From: Candidatus Gastranaerophilales bacterium
Lineage (GTDB): Bacteria > Cyanobacteriota > Vampirovibrionia > Gastranaerophilales > Gastranaerophilaceae
NCBI GenBank assembly: GCA_944324225.1
Contig: CALUVL010000006.1
Coordinates: 28,288-92,287 of the forward strand
Reading direction: 5' to 3'
DNA length: 64,000 nucleotides
Shown in pieces: positions 16,381 through 24,336 of this stretch (positions are counted from its first letter, which is position 1; each line of letters opens with the position of its first letter). The translations under genes were made by a program, and so were the position numbers. Under the pieces are notes generated by a model. It did not search any database. It saw nothing but the letters and a program-made list of their open reading frames with translations, and was not told the origin of the DNA.

Positions 16381-17598
16381 ATGCAAAATAAAGAATCTTT
16401 TAAATACACATGTCTATTTGGAGGCGGCGCAATCCGAGGGGCAGCGTATGCCGGAACAGTAAAAGCAATGGAAGAACTCGGAATTAATCCGCATACAATA
16501 GCAGGTTCGTCAGTAGGTTCAGTAATCGGCGGTCTGCTTGCACTTGGTTATACAGCAGACGAATTGGATGATATTTTTATAAAATTCAATTTTGAAATGT
16601 TTAGAGATGTCCAAATTTCTCTTGGGCCCAAATTTGCGCTGAGCAAAGGCGAGCTATTCTTGGACTGGATAAGAGAGCTTATTGAACAAAAGTTCTATGG
16701 TGCAAAGTATAAAAAAGGAACACATAAAGCTGTTACTTTTAAGGATATAGAGAAAGATTTAATTATCATAACCACTGATTTATCTAGTTTTGAGTGTAAA
16801 GAGTTTTCAAGGTACGAAACGCCTGATTTTGAAATTGCAACAGCCATACGAATTTCCTGTAGTATGCCCGGACTTATGCGGCCTATAGAGTACAACAACA
16901 GAACACTTGTCGACGGCGATCTGCAAAAAAGCTGGCCAATGTGGAAACTTTCAAAACATCTGTCTCCTGTTAATGAAAGGATACTGGAATTTCGCTTAGA
17001 GGGAGATTTTGAGGGAAACGATAAAAACATGATCGAATATCTGAATTCACTCTATGCATTTACAACCTCAATGGCAACAAAATTCATTATTGATATCTAC
17101 GGGCAAAAAGACATGTTTGACTATATTGTGATAAACACAGGCGAAACAAATATCGTCGACTTTAATATGCCTGAAGACAAACGAAAAGAACTTATGCAAA
17201 TAGGTTATGACTGCACCATTAACTATTTTAAAAATGAACTTCCGATAAAAAAACAAAAACTTCTCTCAATGTATAGTCTGATACATGACAAACTTGTAAA
17301 GATTCATAAACACCTGAAACGCAAAAATATTCTTAAAGCAAAGTCATTAACATCTGAACTCTTTATTGATTTATGTAGCTACAAAGACATAATTGAACAA
17401 AAAATTTATACGCATGTTATTGCATTTAAAAATGCTTTCTTTGAAAATATTCAATATCCTCCGCTCTTTGGAAAAACAACATTGAACAATGAAGAAGCAA
17501 TTATATCTAACCTTGGTTTAATTATAAACAACCTGGAGTCTAAAACAGAAGAATTAAATGCTTATTTAGAACAATTTCAAATACAATGCACAGTGTAA
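16381..17598 (+). CDS. Patatin-like phospholipase
   Basis: Serine acyl hydrolase with a Ser-Asp dyad. Seen: the oxyanion loop G-G-G-A-I-R-G (14-20), the nucleophile elbow G-S-S-V-G with Ser44, and the catalytic Asp in V-D-G-D near residue 178. At 405 residues it has about 200 residues beyond the patatin core. This C-terminal part is helical and charged (K-I-H-K-H-L-K-R-K and a leucine-rich end) and matches nothing I recognise. No signal peptide is seen, so it probably acts in the cytoplasm or on the inner leaflet. It could remodel phospholipids or be an effector. There are no neighbours typical of the anti-phage CapV systems. Confidence 0.87.
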   Translation: MQNKESFKYTCLFGGGAIRGAAYAGTVKAMEELGINPHTIAGSSVGSVIGGLLALGYTADELDDIFIKFNFEMFRDVQISLGPKFALSKGELFLDWIRELIEQKFYGAKYKKGTHKAVTFKDIEKDLIIITTDLSSFECKEFSRYETPDFEIATAIRISCSMPGLMRPIEYNNRTLVDGDLQKSWPMWKLSKHLSPVNERILEFRLEGDFEGNDKNMIEYLNSLYAFTTSMATKFIIDIYGQKDMFDYIVINTGETNIVDFNMPEDKRKELMQIGYDCTINYFKNELPIKKQKLLSMYSLIHDKLVKIHKHLKRKNILKAKSLTSELFIDLCSYKDIIEQKIYTHVIAFKNAFFENIQYPPLFGKTTLNNEEAIISNLGLIINNLESKTEELNAYLEQFQIQCTV

Positions 17599-17606
17599 AG
17601 AAATTA

Positions 17607-17635
17607 TTGACAATAAGCCATATTTTAAATATGAT
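17607..17635 (+). promoter_or_regulatory. Promoter of tRNA-Leu
   Basis: TTGACA, 17-bp spacer, TATGAT: a perfect -35 and a 5/6 -10. The predicted start is about 17 nt before the mature tRNA. Confidence 0.75.
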
Positions 17636-17658
17636 TGAATAGTGATTAAAATAAGCCG

Positions 17659-17745
17659 GCCCTGATGGCGGAATCGGTAGACGCGTTGGACTTAAAATCC
17701 AATTGGGTGAATAACTCAGTGCCAGTTCAAGTCTGGCTCAGGGCA
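17659..17745 (+). tRNA. tRNA-Leu (anticodon TAA)
   Basis: Class II tRNA. The acceptor stem GCCCTGA pairs with TCAGGGC, followed by discriminator A. The anticodon stem TTGGA/TCCAA encloses CTTAAAA with anticodon TAA, which reads UUA/UUG leucine codons. A long variable arm is present, and the T arm is GCCAG-TTCAAGT-CTGGC. CCA is not encoded. It has its own promoter and terminator, so it is a single-tRNA unit. Confidence 0.96.
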
Positions 17746-17748
17746 AGT

Positions 17749-17776
17749 AAAAGACTTCCTCTTGGAAGTCTTTTTT
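17749..17776 (+). terminator. Intrinsic terminator of tRNA-Leu
   Basis: AAAAGACTTCC, TCTT loop, GGAAGTCTTTT and further T. The stem core is nearly identical to the first pyruvate kinase terminator near 46950. Confidence 0.88.
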
Positions 17777-17868
17777 ATTACAATTTCTTAACATTAAATA
17801 AATAAAAAGCAATTTTTGGGAATTAATATACTTATTATATATATAATATATAATAGAGAGTATAGAAT

Positions 17869-18747
17869 ATGAGTTTAAAATTTAATCTGGATACTTTTGG
17901 ACAAAATCTGCAAAAAGTCGGACAGGGTTTAATGCAAGGCGGTCTTTTAATAGGAACCACAAGCATGATTCACCGAGGCGGATTTTACGGCTCTAGCATC
18001 TGGGGTTGCGGCGGAGGTTTTATGACCGGCGGCTGCATGCCTCCTTTAAATATATGGCATCCAATGTACGGCCCTCCGTCTAATCCATATCTTACGCAAC
18101 AAGGGCTTAATATTGCATACCAGCAAGGCGCTGCCAGAATGGCACAAATTATGCAGGAAATGAAAAACCCGCAAATACCGGAGGTTCAAGAGTCAACTCA
18201 GCCATCTCCGCAGAATGTTACACCTGAAATAGGGAAGCAGCTTGATCAGGCATTGCAAAACCAGGGCGAATACTCACTCGTTTCAAATGAGTGGACAAAG
18301 TTAAACGAGAAAGCAGAAAAAACTCCGGAGGAAGAAGAAACTCTAAAAACAGTGTATGATAATTCTATACAAACAACAGCTTCTTCATACCTGAAATTTA
18401 TTGACCAAAAATTAGGCACAGATGATAACAAATTGACAAAAGACGAATTCACCAACTATATTATCTATTCAACAATAGGAGAAAACGCAACTGCAGAACA
18501 AAAAGCGAAGATTAAAACCTTTGCAGACAATGCATTTGCAAATCTAAACCTTAATAACGACGACAAGATAAGTGCTGAAGAAATTGCGGATTTATTAAAA
18601 TATATAGACGCATCAACAGACGGCAAACTTGACGGCAAAATAACCAGTGAAGGTTTTGGACTGGCAATTGAAAAAATCATAAAACCTGCACAAGCTCAGG
18701 GCAATTCTTTATTTGAGAAATTTCCGCTAATGGGAGGTAATGAATAA
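17869..18747 (+). CDS. Gly-rich protein with EF-hand-like repeats
   Basis: The N-terminal half is Gly/Met/Pro-rich with a weakly hydrophobic glycine patch (W-G-C-G-G-G-F-M-T-G-G-C). It is followed by a Gln/Pro linker and a helical C-terminal half. That half contains calcium-loop-like segments: N-L-N-N-D-D-K-I-S-A-E-E near residue 225, D-G-K-L-D-G-K-I-T-S-E-G near 250, and a poorer one at T-D-D-N-K-L-T-K-D-E near 185. Spacing and the I/L at loop position 8 fit EF-hands, with Asn often replacing Asp. It starts after a GAGAG site. The 3' end overlaps the convergent pyruvyltransferase gene by 21 bp. Location and role unknown. Confidence 0.68.
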   Translation: MSLKFNLDTFGQNLQKVGQGLMQGGLLIGTTSMIHRGGFYGSSIWGCGGGFMTGGCMPPLNIWHPMYGPPSNPYLTQQGLNIAYQQGAARMAQIMQEMKNPQIPEVQESTQPSPQNVTPEIGKQLDQALQNQGEYSLVSNEWTKLNEKAEKTPEEEETLKTVYDNSIQTTASSYLKFIDQKLGTDDNKLTKDEFTNYIIYSTIGENATAEQKAKIKTFADNAFANLNLNNDDKISAEEIADLLKYIDASTDGKLDGKITSEGFGLAIEKIIKPAQAQGNSLFEKFPLMGGNE

Positions 18748-19755
18748 TTTTTCAATTCCTGACCAATCTAGATGTTTTGAACTTGCGAAATCTTTTAATT
18801 TTGAGGAATTAAGAGATTTTAATTTGTAAAAAAGTTCATCATAGCTGTTATTATCTGATTCAAGCGAAATAAGCGGTATAGAAGCCTCTTCTGCAAGTTT
18901 TTCCACCTTTATATCATAATTTATACCTGCAGTCTTAACACCGGCCTTTAAAGCCGCAATAACAGCGTGAAATCTCATAGCAATCATACAGTCAAGCTGG
19001 GCAATACGTTTAAATGTTTCTGTTCTGTTTTTATAATAGATTACTTTTGTATCAACATCAGGACATTTATTTTTTAAAATATTCTCGAAATGCAAACAAA
19101 TCTCTTTATCCAGAGCTTCCTGAAAAACAAAAAGTTCTATTTTACGATTCGAAAAATGTTTAAGAATATTATCTGCAAGCTCATTCAAGAATTTTTCATT
19201 AACAGAAGAAAATGCTCTTAATTGAATGCCAACCGCAAAATTTTTCGGCACATCCGATATTTTGATATTATAAACAGGATCATTAACCTGAACAGCATTA
19301 ATTCCCCAGCTTTGCAAAAGTTCATAACTTTTCTTATCTCTTACTGACACATACCTGACCCTTGAAAGTACAGATTTAACTATTTTCTGTGAAATCTTGC
19401 GTTTTAAAGGTCCAATACCTTGCGCAAAAACAATTACATCCTTTTCAAAAAACAAAGCACAAGAAATTACAAAAGAATAATACAATAGACTTTTAAGACT
19501 TGTAACATCTTGCAAAAGGCTTCCACCGCCCGACACAAGAATGTCAGATGCCGAAATGGCTCTTAAAACGCTTTTTATATCAAAATTTTTAACCGCCTTT
19601 ACACCGTAATCAGCGGATGTCTTTGAAGGATTTGCAGAAATAACCGTAATATCAGAATTCAGCGACTTCAATTTGTCGCATAAAACAGACAGAATTGCAT
19701 CATCTCCAAAATTATCAAATCCGTAATATCCTGATATTACGACTTTTTTAGGCAT
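18727..19755 (-). CDS. Polysaccharide pyruvyl transferase family protein (CsaB-like)
   Basis: Family that adds ketal pyruvate to cell-wall polysaccharides. In CsaB the pyruvylated polymer is the ligand of SLH domains. Seen: the N-terminal signature I-S-G-Y-Y-G-F-D-N-F-G-D-D-A-I-L, a mid-protein V-F-A-Q-G-I-G-P-L, and the C-terminal A-M-R-F-H-A-V-I-A-A-L. At 342 residues the length fits. An upstream in-frame ATG (19788) exists, but AAGGAGG lies 5 nt before the chosen one. The start overlaps the sugar kinase stop by 8 bp, marking an eda-kinase-pyruvyltransferase operon. An SLH-domain protein is encoded at 44-45 kb, a plausible functional link. Confidence 0.85.
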   Translation of the reverse strand: MPKKVVISGYYGFDNFGDDAILSVLCDKLKSLNSDITVISANPSKTSADYGVKAVKNFDIKSVLRAISASDILVSGGGSLLQDVTSLKSLLYYSFVISCALFFEKDVIVFAQGIGPLKRKISQKIVKSVLSRVRYVSVRDKKSYELLQSWGINAVQVNDPVYNIKISDVPKNFAVGIQLRAFSSVNEKFLNELADNILKHFSNRKIELFVFQEALDKEICLHFENILKNKCPDVDTKVIYYKNRTETFKRIAQLDCMIAMRFHAVIAALKAGVKTAGINYDIKVEKLAEEASIPLISLESDNNSYDELFYKLKSLNSSKLKDFASSKHLDWSGIEKLFITSH

Positions 19756-20698
19756 TAAAGCCTCCTTTTTCAAAAATGGAGTAAACATCTTCTTTATAAG
19801 GGATTGACTTGATTGCGCCTAAACCTTTTGCTTGCAGCCCGGCGACTATTGAGGCAAATCTTGTCGATTCATAAGGGGTTAGTCCATGTGTAATAGCATG
19901 CAAAAATCCGCCGTTAAAGGCATCACCCGAACAGGTTGTATCAACAACATCATGCGCATAAAATTCACTGAACACAATATTTCCGTTATATCCAGTATAA
20001 TATCCGCCTGTATTTGAATCTTTAATTACAATTATACTAACCCCCATATCCCAGATATTTTTCATAATATTTTCAAGTGAATCTATTTCCAAAATATTCG
20101 TTGTATCATACTTTGCACTCATAAAAAGTATGTCTACATCTGAAATCACTGCGTGAAAATCTTCTCTAGCAGTTTCCGGTGTAGTAATTTGCAGTGAAAA
20201 ATTAGGGTCATAAGCTGTCATTACGTCATTGTTCTTTGCATATTTATATGCGGAAGCAACAGCTTCTTTAGCGGAAATTGAAAGTGATTGGGTTACACCT
20301 GACGCATAAACAACTTTAGCATTTGCAATATAGTTTTCAGAAATATCTTCAAGAGAAAGCCTTGCGGGCGCAATCCTCTTTCGGTAATATGCAAACTCTT
20401 TTTTGCATCCCTCCGGTCTTGCAATAAAATATATACCGTTCGGCTCAGGTGATGACTTAACCTGTGAGATATCAAGACCTTCATCACTCCAGCTTTTAAG
20501 AAGATAATCTTTGAAAACATCTTCGCCGACTCTTGTTATAAAGCCGACTCTTGAGCCTGCACGTGAAGCCGCAACAGCAGCAGCGAGGGCATCTCCGCCG
20601 TAATATTTTTTAAGACAATCAGCCTCGCATAAATGAACATCACTTGAAAGTTCAATAAGACTTTCACCTATCGTAATAACATCTAATTTTTCTTCCAT
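19748..20698 (-). CDS. PfkB-family sugar kinase, likely 2-keto-3-deoxygluconate kinase
   Basis: Ribokinase/PfkB-fold kinase. Seen: the N-terminal G-E-S-L-I-E-L, the sugar-binding G-G-D-A-L-A-A-A-V-A-A-S-R-A-G, the Y-Y-R-K-R region used by KDG kinases, and the C-terminal ATP/anion-hole motif V-D-T-T-C-S-G-D-A-F with the catalytic Asp. The gene follows KDPG aldolase by 1 nt, so kinase and aldolase would turn 2-keto-3-deoxygluconate into pyruvate and glyceraldehyde-3-phosphate. Substrate is inferred mainly from this pairing. Confidence 0.85.
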   Translation of the reverse strand: MEEKLDVITIGESLIELSSDVHLCEADCLKKYYGGDALAAAVAASRAGSRVGFITRVGEDVFKDYLLKSWSDEGLDISQVKSSPEPNGIYFIARPEGCKKEFAYYRKRIAPARLSLEDISENYIANAKVVYASGVTQSLSISAKEAVASAYKYAKNNDVMTAYDPNFSLQITTPETAREDFHAVISDVDILFMSAKYDTTNILEIDSLENIMKNIWDMGVSIIVIKDSNTGGYYTGYNGNIVFSEFYAHDVVDTTCSGDAFNGGFLHAITHGLTPYESTRFASIVAGLQAKGLGAIKSIPYKEDVYSIFEKGGFNA

Positions 20699-20699
20699 A

Positions 20700-21308
20700 C
20701 TAATCCTTTAATTCTTTAAGAATATTTTTAACCCTCCCGGTGACTTCTGAATAAGAATAACCGCTTAAAAGATCTCTACCGACTCCGACAGCAACAGCAC
20801 CCGCTTTAATATAATCCTTAATCTCTGACAATTTAGCGGCTCCTGTTGGCATAATATTTAAAAAAGGCATGGGTCTAAGCAAATTTTCCAAATAAGAAAC
20901 GCCGCCAAGAGCAGATATCGGGTAAACTTTTATAAGAGGAACTCTTGCTTTCCAGGCAGAATAAGCTTCATTTGCAGTAGAAGCTCCCGCAATAAACGGA
21001 ACCTGTCTGTCTTTAGAGAATTTAACAAGATTCATCTGGAAAATTGGTGAAGATAATACTTCAGCACCTGCATCAACGGCAGTCTGCGCCTGAAGAGAAG
21101 TTATTATTCCGCCTGCGCAGACTTTTGCATGCTTTGAAACTTCATCAATTACATAATAAATATCAGGATTGACAACGTTAATTTCCATAAATTTTATTCC
21201 GCCGTCAATCAGTGCAAAAGCAGTATCTCTTACTTTTTGCGGATCTCTGCTTCTTATAATCGGAAACAATTTTTCCTGTGATAATAATTTTACTAAATTT
21301 TCGTTCAT
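20700..21308 (-). CDS. 2-dehydro-3-deoxyphosphogluconate (KDPG) aldolase
   Basis: Class I aldolase of the Entner-Doudoroff and uronate pathways, splitting KDPG into pyruvate and glyceraldehyde-3-phosphate. Seen: I-I-R in the N-terminal strand, F-M-E-I-N with the catalytic Glu (near 42), A-G-A-E-V-L-S-S-P, the Schiff-base Lys in L-I-K-V-Y-P (Lys127), and P-T-G-A near 155. At 202 residues the length is normal. It is first in the operon, with AAGGAT as ribosome site. The Entner-Doudoroff dehydratase is not in the window, so the operon may serve uronate or pectin-sugar catabolism. Confidence 0.9.
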   Translation of the reverse strand: MNENLVKLLSQEKLFPIIRSRDPQKVRDTAFALIDGGIKFMEINVVNPDIYYVIDEVSKHAKVCAGGIITSLQAQTAVDAGAEVLSSPIFQMNLVKFSKDRQVPFIAGASTANEAYSAWKARVPLIKVYPISALGGVSYLENLLRPMPFLNIMPTGAAKLSEIKDYIKAGAVAVGVGRDLLSGYSYSEVTGRVKNILKELKD

Positions 21309-21356
21309 AATCTATCCTTTTTTTGTAATTTATTATATCATAAAATAAGGAGGGGT

Positions 21357-23309
21357 ATGAAAAACTTAAAATCCAAAGCATTTTTTATATATTCTTTTAT
21401 ATTTTACATAATACTTTCGATAGTATTAATTTTAATATCATGGCAGATTTTTGAACCTAATGCATATAATTTTATGGTAAAGAACTTTACGGCTCTTGAA
21501 AATGCCTCGGATGATATTGTGCTTGTGGTTATTGATGACAAATCCACTGCAAAATACCGCTGGCCGTGGAAAAGAGAATTGTATGCTAAAATATTTGAAT
21601 ATTTGAATGATTACTGCGACACAAAGCTTATCGGATTTGATGCTATTGTGGCAAACCTTGACAAAGATAATCCGCAGTCAGACAAAGAGTTTTTTGATAC
21701 AGTAAAAAAGACAAATAATCTGGTTGTCGGGTTCAGCCTGATTGATGACAAACCTCTTGATGCAAAAGCAGCTGAGATTTACGAACAGGCATTTTACGAT
21801 AAATTCGGCACAAATATTGAAGACAAACGTGAAAAATATATTTACCCTTCTAAATACGGAAGCTTTTCAAAATTTCCGAAAGAATATTTTGATGCAGTCA
21901 AAGCCACAGGATCAGTAAATTCAACCAGATCCCCTTCCAATGGATATTTAATTTTTAATGATCTTATAATCTCACTCAATAAAAAATATTATCCGTCATT
22001 ATCTTTAAAAATGTACATGCTTTTAAATGGGGCTGACAAACTTACCATGTATGACGAGAGTGTTGTTGTAGAGAAAACCGGTCTTACAATTCCGACAATG
22101 GTAAGCTATAACGGCATTCACAACTACATCAAATTTTATAAAATTAAAAACAGAACATCATTTTCACATAAAAAATACTCTGCGGTTGATATTCTGGATT
22201 CACTGGACAAAATAAAAGCCGGAAAACCACCGGTTATTAAGCCTGAAGAACTTAAAGGGAAAATCGTTTTTGTAGGCGGTAACGCAAAAGCGTCAGCAAT
22301 AAAAGTTATAGATGCTCAACCTACGCCAATGCTTCACGAACATCCGGGAGTCGATATTCAGGCTATAAATCTAAGCAACTTTATTAAAAATGATATAATG
22401 AAAATAAGTTCGCTTAAATTTGATTTATTTGTAATTTTAATTTTGAGTATTTTTACTTTTGCAATTATCAACCGATTTTCAGTATTCAAGTCGATATTTA
22501 TTCTTGTGTTAACAGCGCTTGGATATTTAGGACTTGCAGGATTTTGCTACAGACATGACTTTGGAGTAAATGTTGTTACGCCGCTTGGCATACAGCTTAT
22601 TACGATGATTTTTGCATATTCTTACAGATTTATAGTTGAGGGCAAGAACAAAGAAAAAATTAAACAGGCAATGGGCAAATACCTGTCACAGGATATTATG
22701 CAGAATGTTGTAAAAAACATAGACGACATCAAGCTTGGCGGAAAACGTGCAAATGTAACTGTTCTTTTTGCAGACATTCGTGGCTTTACAAGCATGAGCG
22801 AAAAGATGACGGCGGAAGAAGTTTCCAAAATTTTGAATGAATACTTCACAGAAATAGAGCCGATAATAACCAAATACAACGGAGTAATTAACAAATTTAT
22901 CGGTGACGCTGTAATGGCGATATTTGGAGAACCTATACAGGATTTGAATCACCCTGTAAATGCTGTCAAATGCGCCTATGAAATGCTTAGAAAAGTTGAT
23001 GAACTACGTGACAAATGGCTTTTTGAAGGCAAACCAAAGATCGAAATAGGTATCGGAATTAATACAGGCGATGCATTTGTAGGGAATATAGGCTCTGAAA
23101 AACGTCTTGAATACACGGTTATCGGAGACACGGTAAACCTTGCAAGTCGTATTGAAAGCTACAACAAAGTTTACCGCACCAATTTCCTTATAAGCAGTTC
23201 TACTTACTCTCATGTCAGCAATATAGCAGACGTAATAAAAATAAGCGAGGTTACAATCCGCGGAAAAGCAAAAAAGATGGATATCTATGAAGTTTTGCGG
23301 ATAAGTTAA
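21357..23309 (+). CDS. CHASE2-domain transmembrane adenylate cyclase
   Basis: Membrane signalling enzyme: an N-terminal helix (about 11-30), an extracytoplasmic CHASE2 sensor (about 45-330), three membrane helices (about 350-425), and a class III cyclase domain (about 465-650). The cyclase has both metal aspartates (F-A-D-I-R-G-F-T and G-D-A-V-M-A-I-F-G). It has adenine-selecting Lys in N-K-F-I-G-D and Thr in E-Y-T-V-I-G-D-T-V-N, plus the N/R transition-state pair (N-L-A-S-R). It should make cAMP in response to an outside signal. AGGAGG precedes the ATG. The stop interlocks by TTAA with the convergent HTH gene. Confidence 0.93.
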   Translation: MKNLKSKAFFIYSFIFYIILSIVLILISWQIFEPNAYNFMVKNFTALENASDDIVLVVIDDKSTAKYRWPWKRELYAKIFEYLNDYCDTKLIGFDAIVANLDKDNPQSDKEFFDTVKKTNNLVVGFSLIDDKPLDAKAAEIYEQAFYDKFGTNIEDKREKYIYPSKYGSFSKFPKEYFDAVKATGSVNSTRSPSNGYLIFNDLIISLNKKYYPSLSLKMYMLLNGADKLTMYDESVVVEKTGLTIPTMVSYNGIHNYIKFYKIKNRTSFSHKKYSAVDILDSLDKIKAGKPPVIKPEELKGKIVFVGGNAKASAIKVIDAQPTPMLHEHPGVDIQAINLSNFIKNDIMKISSLKFDLFVILILSIFTFAIINRFSVFKSIFILVLTALGYLGLAGFCYRHDFGVNVVTPLGIQLITMIFAYSYRFIVEGKNKEKIKQAMGKYLSQDIMQNVVKNIDDIKLGGKRANVTVLFADIRGFTSMSEKMTAEEVSKILNEYFTEIEPIITKYNGVINKFIGDAVMAIFGEPIQDLNHPVNAVKCAYEMLRKVDELRDKWLFEGKPKIEIGIGINTGDAFVGNIGSEKRLEYTVIGDTVNLASRIESYNKVYRTNFLISSSTYSHVSNIADVIKISEVTIRGKAKKMDIYEVLRIS

Positions 23310-23539
23310 ATTTCAAGATTTTTAAATATCAACAATTCATAAGGCTCATATTCAAGAGCAGTTGCTATTTTTTCAACAACATCAAGTGTAGGTGATGAAG
23401 TTTGCGCTTCAATTTGCGTAAGCGTAGATCTGCCGATTCCGGCAAGTTCAGCAAGCTTTTCCTGTGAGTAGCGTCGTTTTGTACGTTCAAATCGAACGCG
23501 TGTTGCAAACTTTTTAGCTAAAGTTGATATATTGGTCAT
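23306..23539 (-). CDS. Xre-family HTH transcriptional regulator
   Basis: A 77-residue Cro/C1-type DNA-binding protein, essentially a single helix-turn-helix domain: Y-S-Q-E-K-L-A-E-L-A-G-I-G-R-S-T-L-T-Q-I forms the two helices, followed by S-P-T-L-D-V-V-E-K-I-A-T-A-L. It is divergent from a prepilin gene. A perfect inverted repeat lies immediately in front of its start, suggesting autoregulation and control of the prepilin. No toxin or second gene is coupled, so it is not an obvious antitoxin. The start follows a TAATAT/TATAAC box closely, with a leader of a few nt at most. Confidence 0.88.
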   Translation of the reverse strand: MTNISTLAKKFATRVRFERTKRRYSQEKLAELAGIGRSTLTQIEAQTSSPTLDVVEKIATALEYEPYELLIFKNLEI

Positions 23540-23542
23540 AAT

Positions 23543-23575
23543 GTCGTTATATTAACATCTTGACAATATAACGAC
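23543..23575. promoter_or_regulatory. Perfect inverted repeat, probable operator
   Basis: GTCGTTATATT at 23543-23553 and its exact reverse complement at 23565-23575, separated by 11 nt (22-bp repeat spacing, about two helical turns). Related half-sites (ACGTTATTATA, GACGTTATTATA) continue to 23610. It covers the HTH start region and lies upstream of the prepilin promoter. Confidence 0.75.
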
Positions 23576-23595
23576 AATACGTTATTATAATATTA

Positions 23596-23625
23596 TTGAC
23601 GTTATTATATCTGTATTATTATAAT
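23596..23625 (+). promoter_or_regulatory. Promoter of prepilin gene
   Basis: TTGACG, 18-bp spacer, TATAAT. The start near 23632 gives a very short leader containing GGAGG before the GTG codon. A further operator-like half-site overlaps the -35. Confidence 0.6.
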
Positions 23626-23640
23626 TACAACGGAGGATAT

Positions 23641-24315
23641 GTGAAACCATTAAAAGCTTTTACAATGGCGGAAGTCCTGATAACACTTGGTGTAATCGGG
23701 ATAGTCGCCTGTATGACAATGCCTGGAGTTATAAAGAATTATCAGAAAAAAGTCACTGTTGAACGTCTTAAACAGACATATTCAATGATGCAGCAGGCTG
23801 TCAGATTATCAGAAGTTCAAAACGGCTCAAGCGAAGACTGGATTTTGCCAGCTTATGCAAGCCCCGGGGACACAAATGCAACTGAATCATTTGTAAAAAT
23901 GTATTATGAACCTTATCTTCAAACCATACACAGAGATAAATTAGCGTCCTCCGGTACACCATACGACTATTACTATTACACAAACGACGGACAAAAAGTT
24001 GAAAATGCAGGCCACACACACTACAGCATAGCTTTGATAAACGGGGTTTATCTTCACTTTAACGCACATTATGGCGTATCACAGTATATTACTCTCCGAG
24101 TGGACATTAACGGAAAACAAAATCCAAATACAATAGGCATTGATACTTTTTACATGCACGCATATCCTAAAATGGAACTGATTGGAGAAGGAGATGACAA
24201 AAAAACTCTGCTAGAAAACTGCAAAACACCGGCACGTGCTGATTTACAGTCCTACTGCGGAGCACTTATTATGGCTGACGGGTGGGAAATCAGAGATGAC
24301 TACCCATGGCACTGA
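23641..24315 (+). CDS. Prepilin-like (type IV pseudopilin) protein
   Basis: A short basic leader M-K-P-L-K-A is followed by F-T-M-A-E-V-L-I-T-L-G-V-I-G-I-V-A, the class III signal. Glu is at mature position 5 and the residue before the cut is Ala rather than Gly. The globular domain has several cysteines and ends in D-G-W-E-I-R-D-D-Y-P-W-H, like the other prepilin in this window. The start is GTG, chosen over an upstream in-frame TTG because GGAGG is 4 nt before it. It is probably a minor pilin or a secretion pseudopilin. No pilus assembly genes adjoin it. It is divergent from an HTH regulator. Confidence 0.85.
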   Translation: MKPLKAFTMAEVLITLGVIGIVACMTMPGVIKNYQKKVTVERLKQTYSMMQQAVRLSEVQNGSSEDWILPAYASPGDTNATESFVKMYYEPYLQTIHRDKLASSGTPYDYYYYTNDGQKVENAGHTHYSIALINGVYLHFNAHYGVSQYITLRVDINGKQNPNTIGIDTFYMHAYPKMELIGEGDDKKTLLENCKTPARADLQSYCGALIMADGWEIRDDYPWH

Positions 24316-24321
24316 TGATTA

Positions 24322-24330
24322 TGATACAAT
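24322..24330 (+). promoter_or_regulatory. Extended -10 promoter, probable leaderless start
   Basis: TGATACAAT ends 7 nt before the ATG of recG. There is no ribosome site in the 21-nt gap after the prepilin stop. Confidence 0.55.
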
Positions 24331-24336
24331 CTACTT

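Noticed and set aside
16381..17598. Patatin phospholipase as the effector of a CBASS anti-phage system
   Set aside because: No CD-NTase, E1/E2 or ubiquitin-like gene is adjacent. The neighbours are a HEAT-like gene and a tRNA.
23306..23539. HTH genes at 23.3 and 33.8 kb as antitoxins of toxin-antitoxin pairs
   Set aside because: Neither is coupled to a small toxin-like gene. Both are divergent from a prepilin gene and have inverted repeats between the genes, which fits a simple regulator better.
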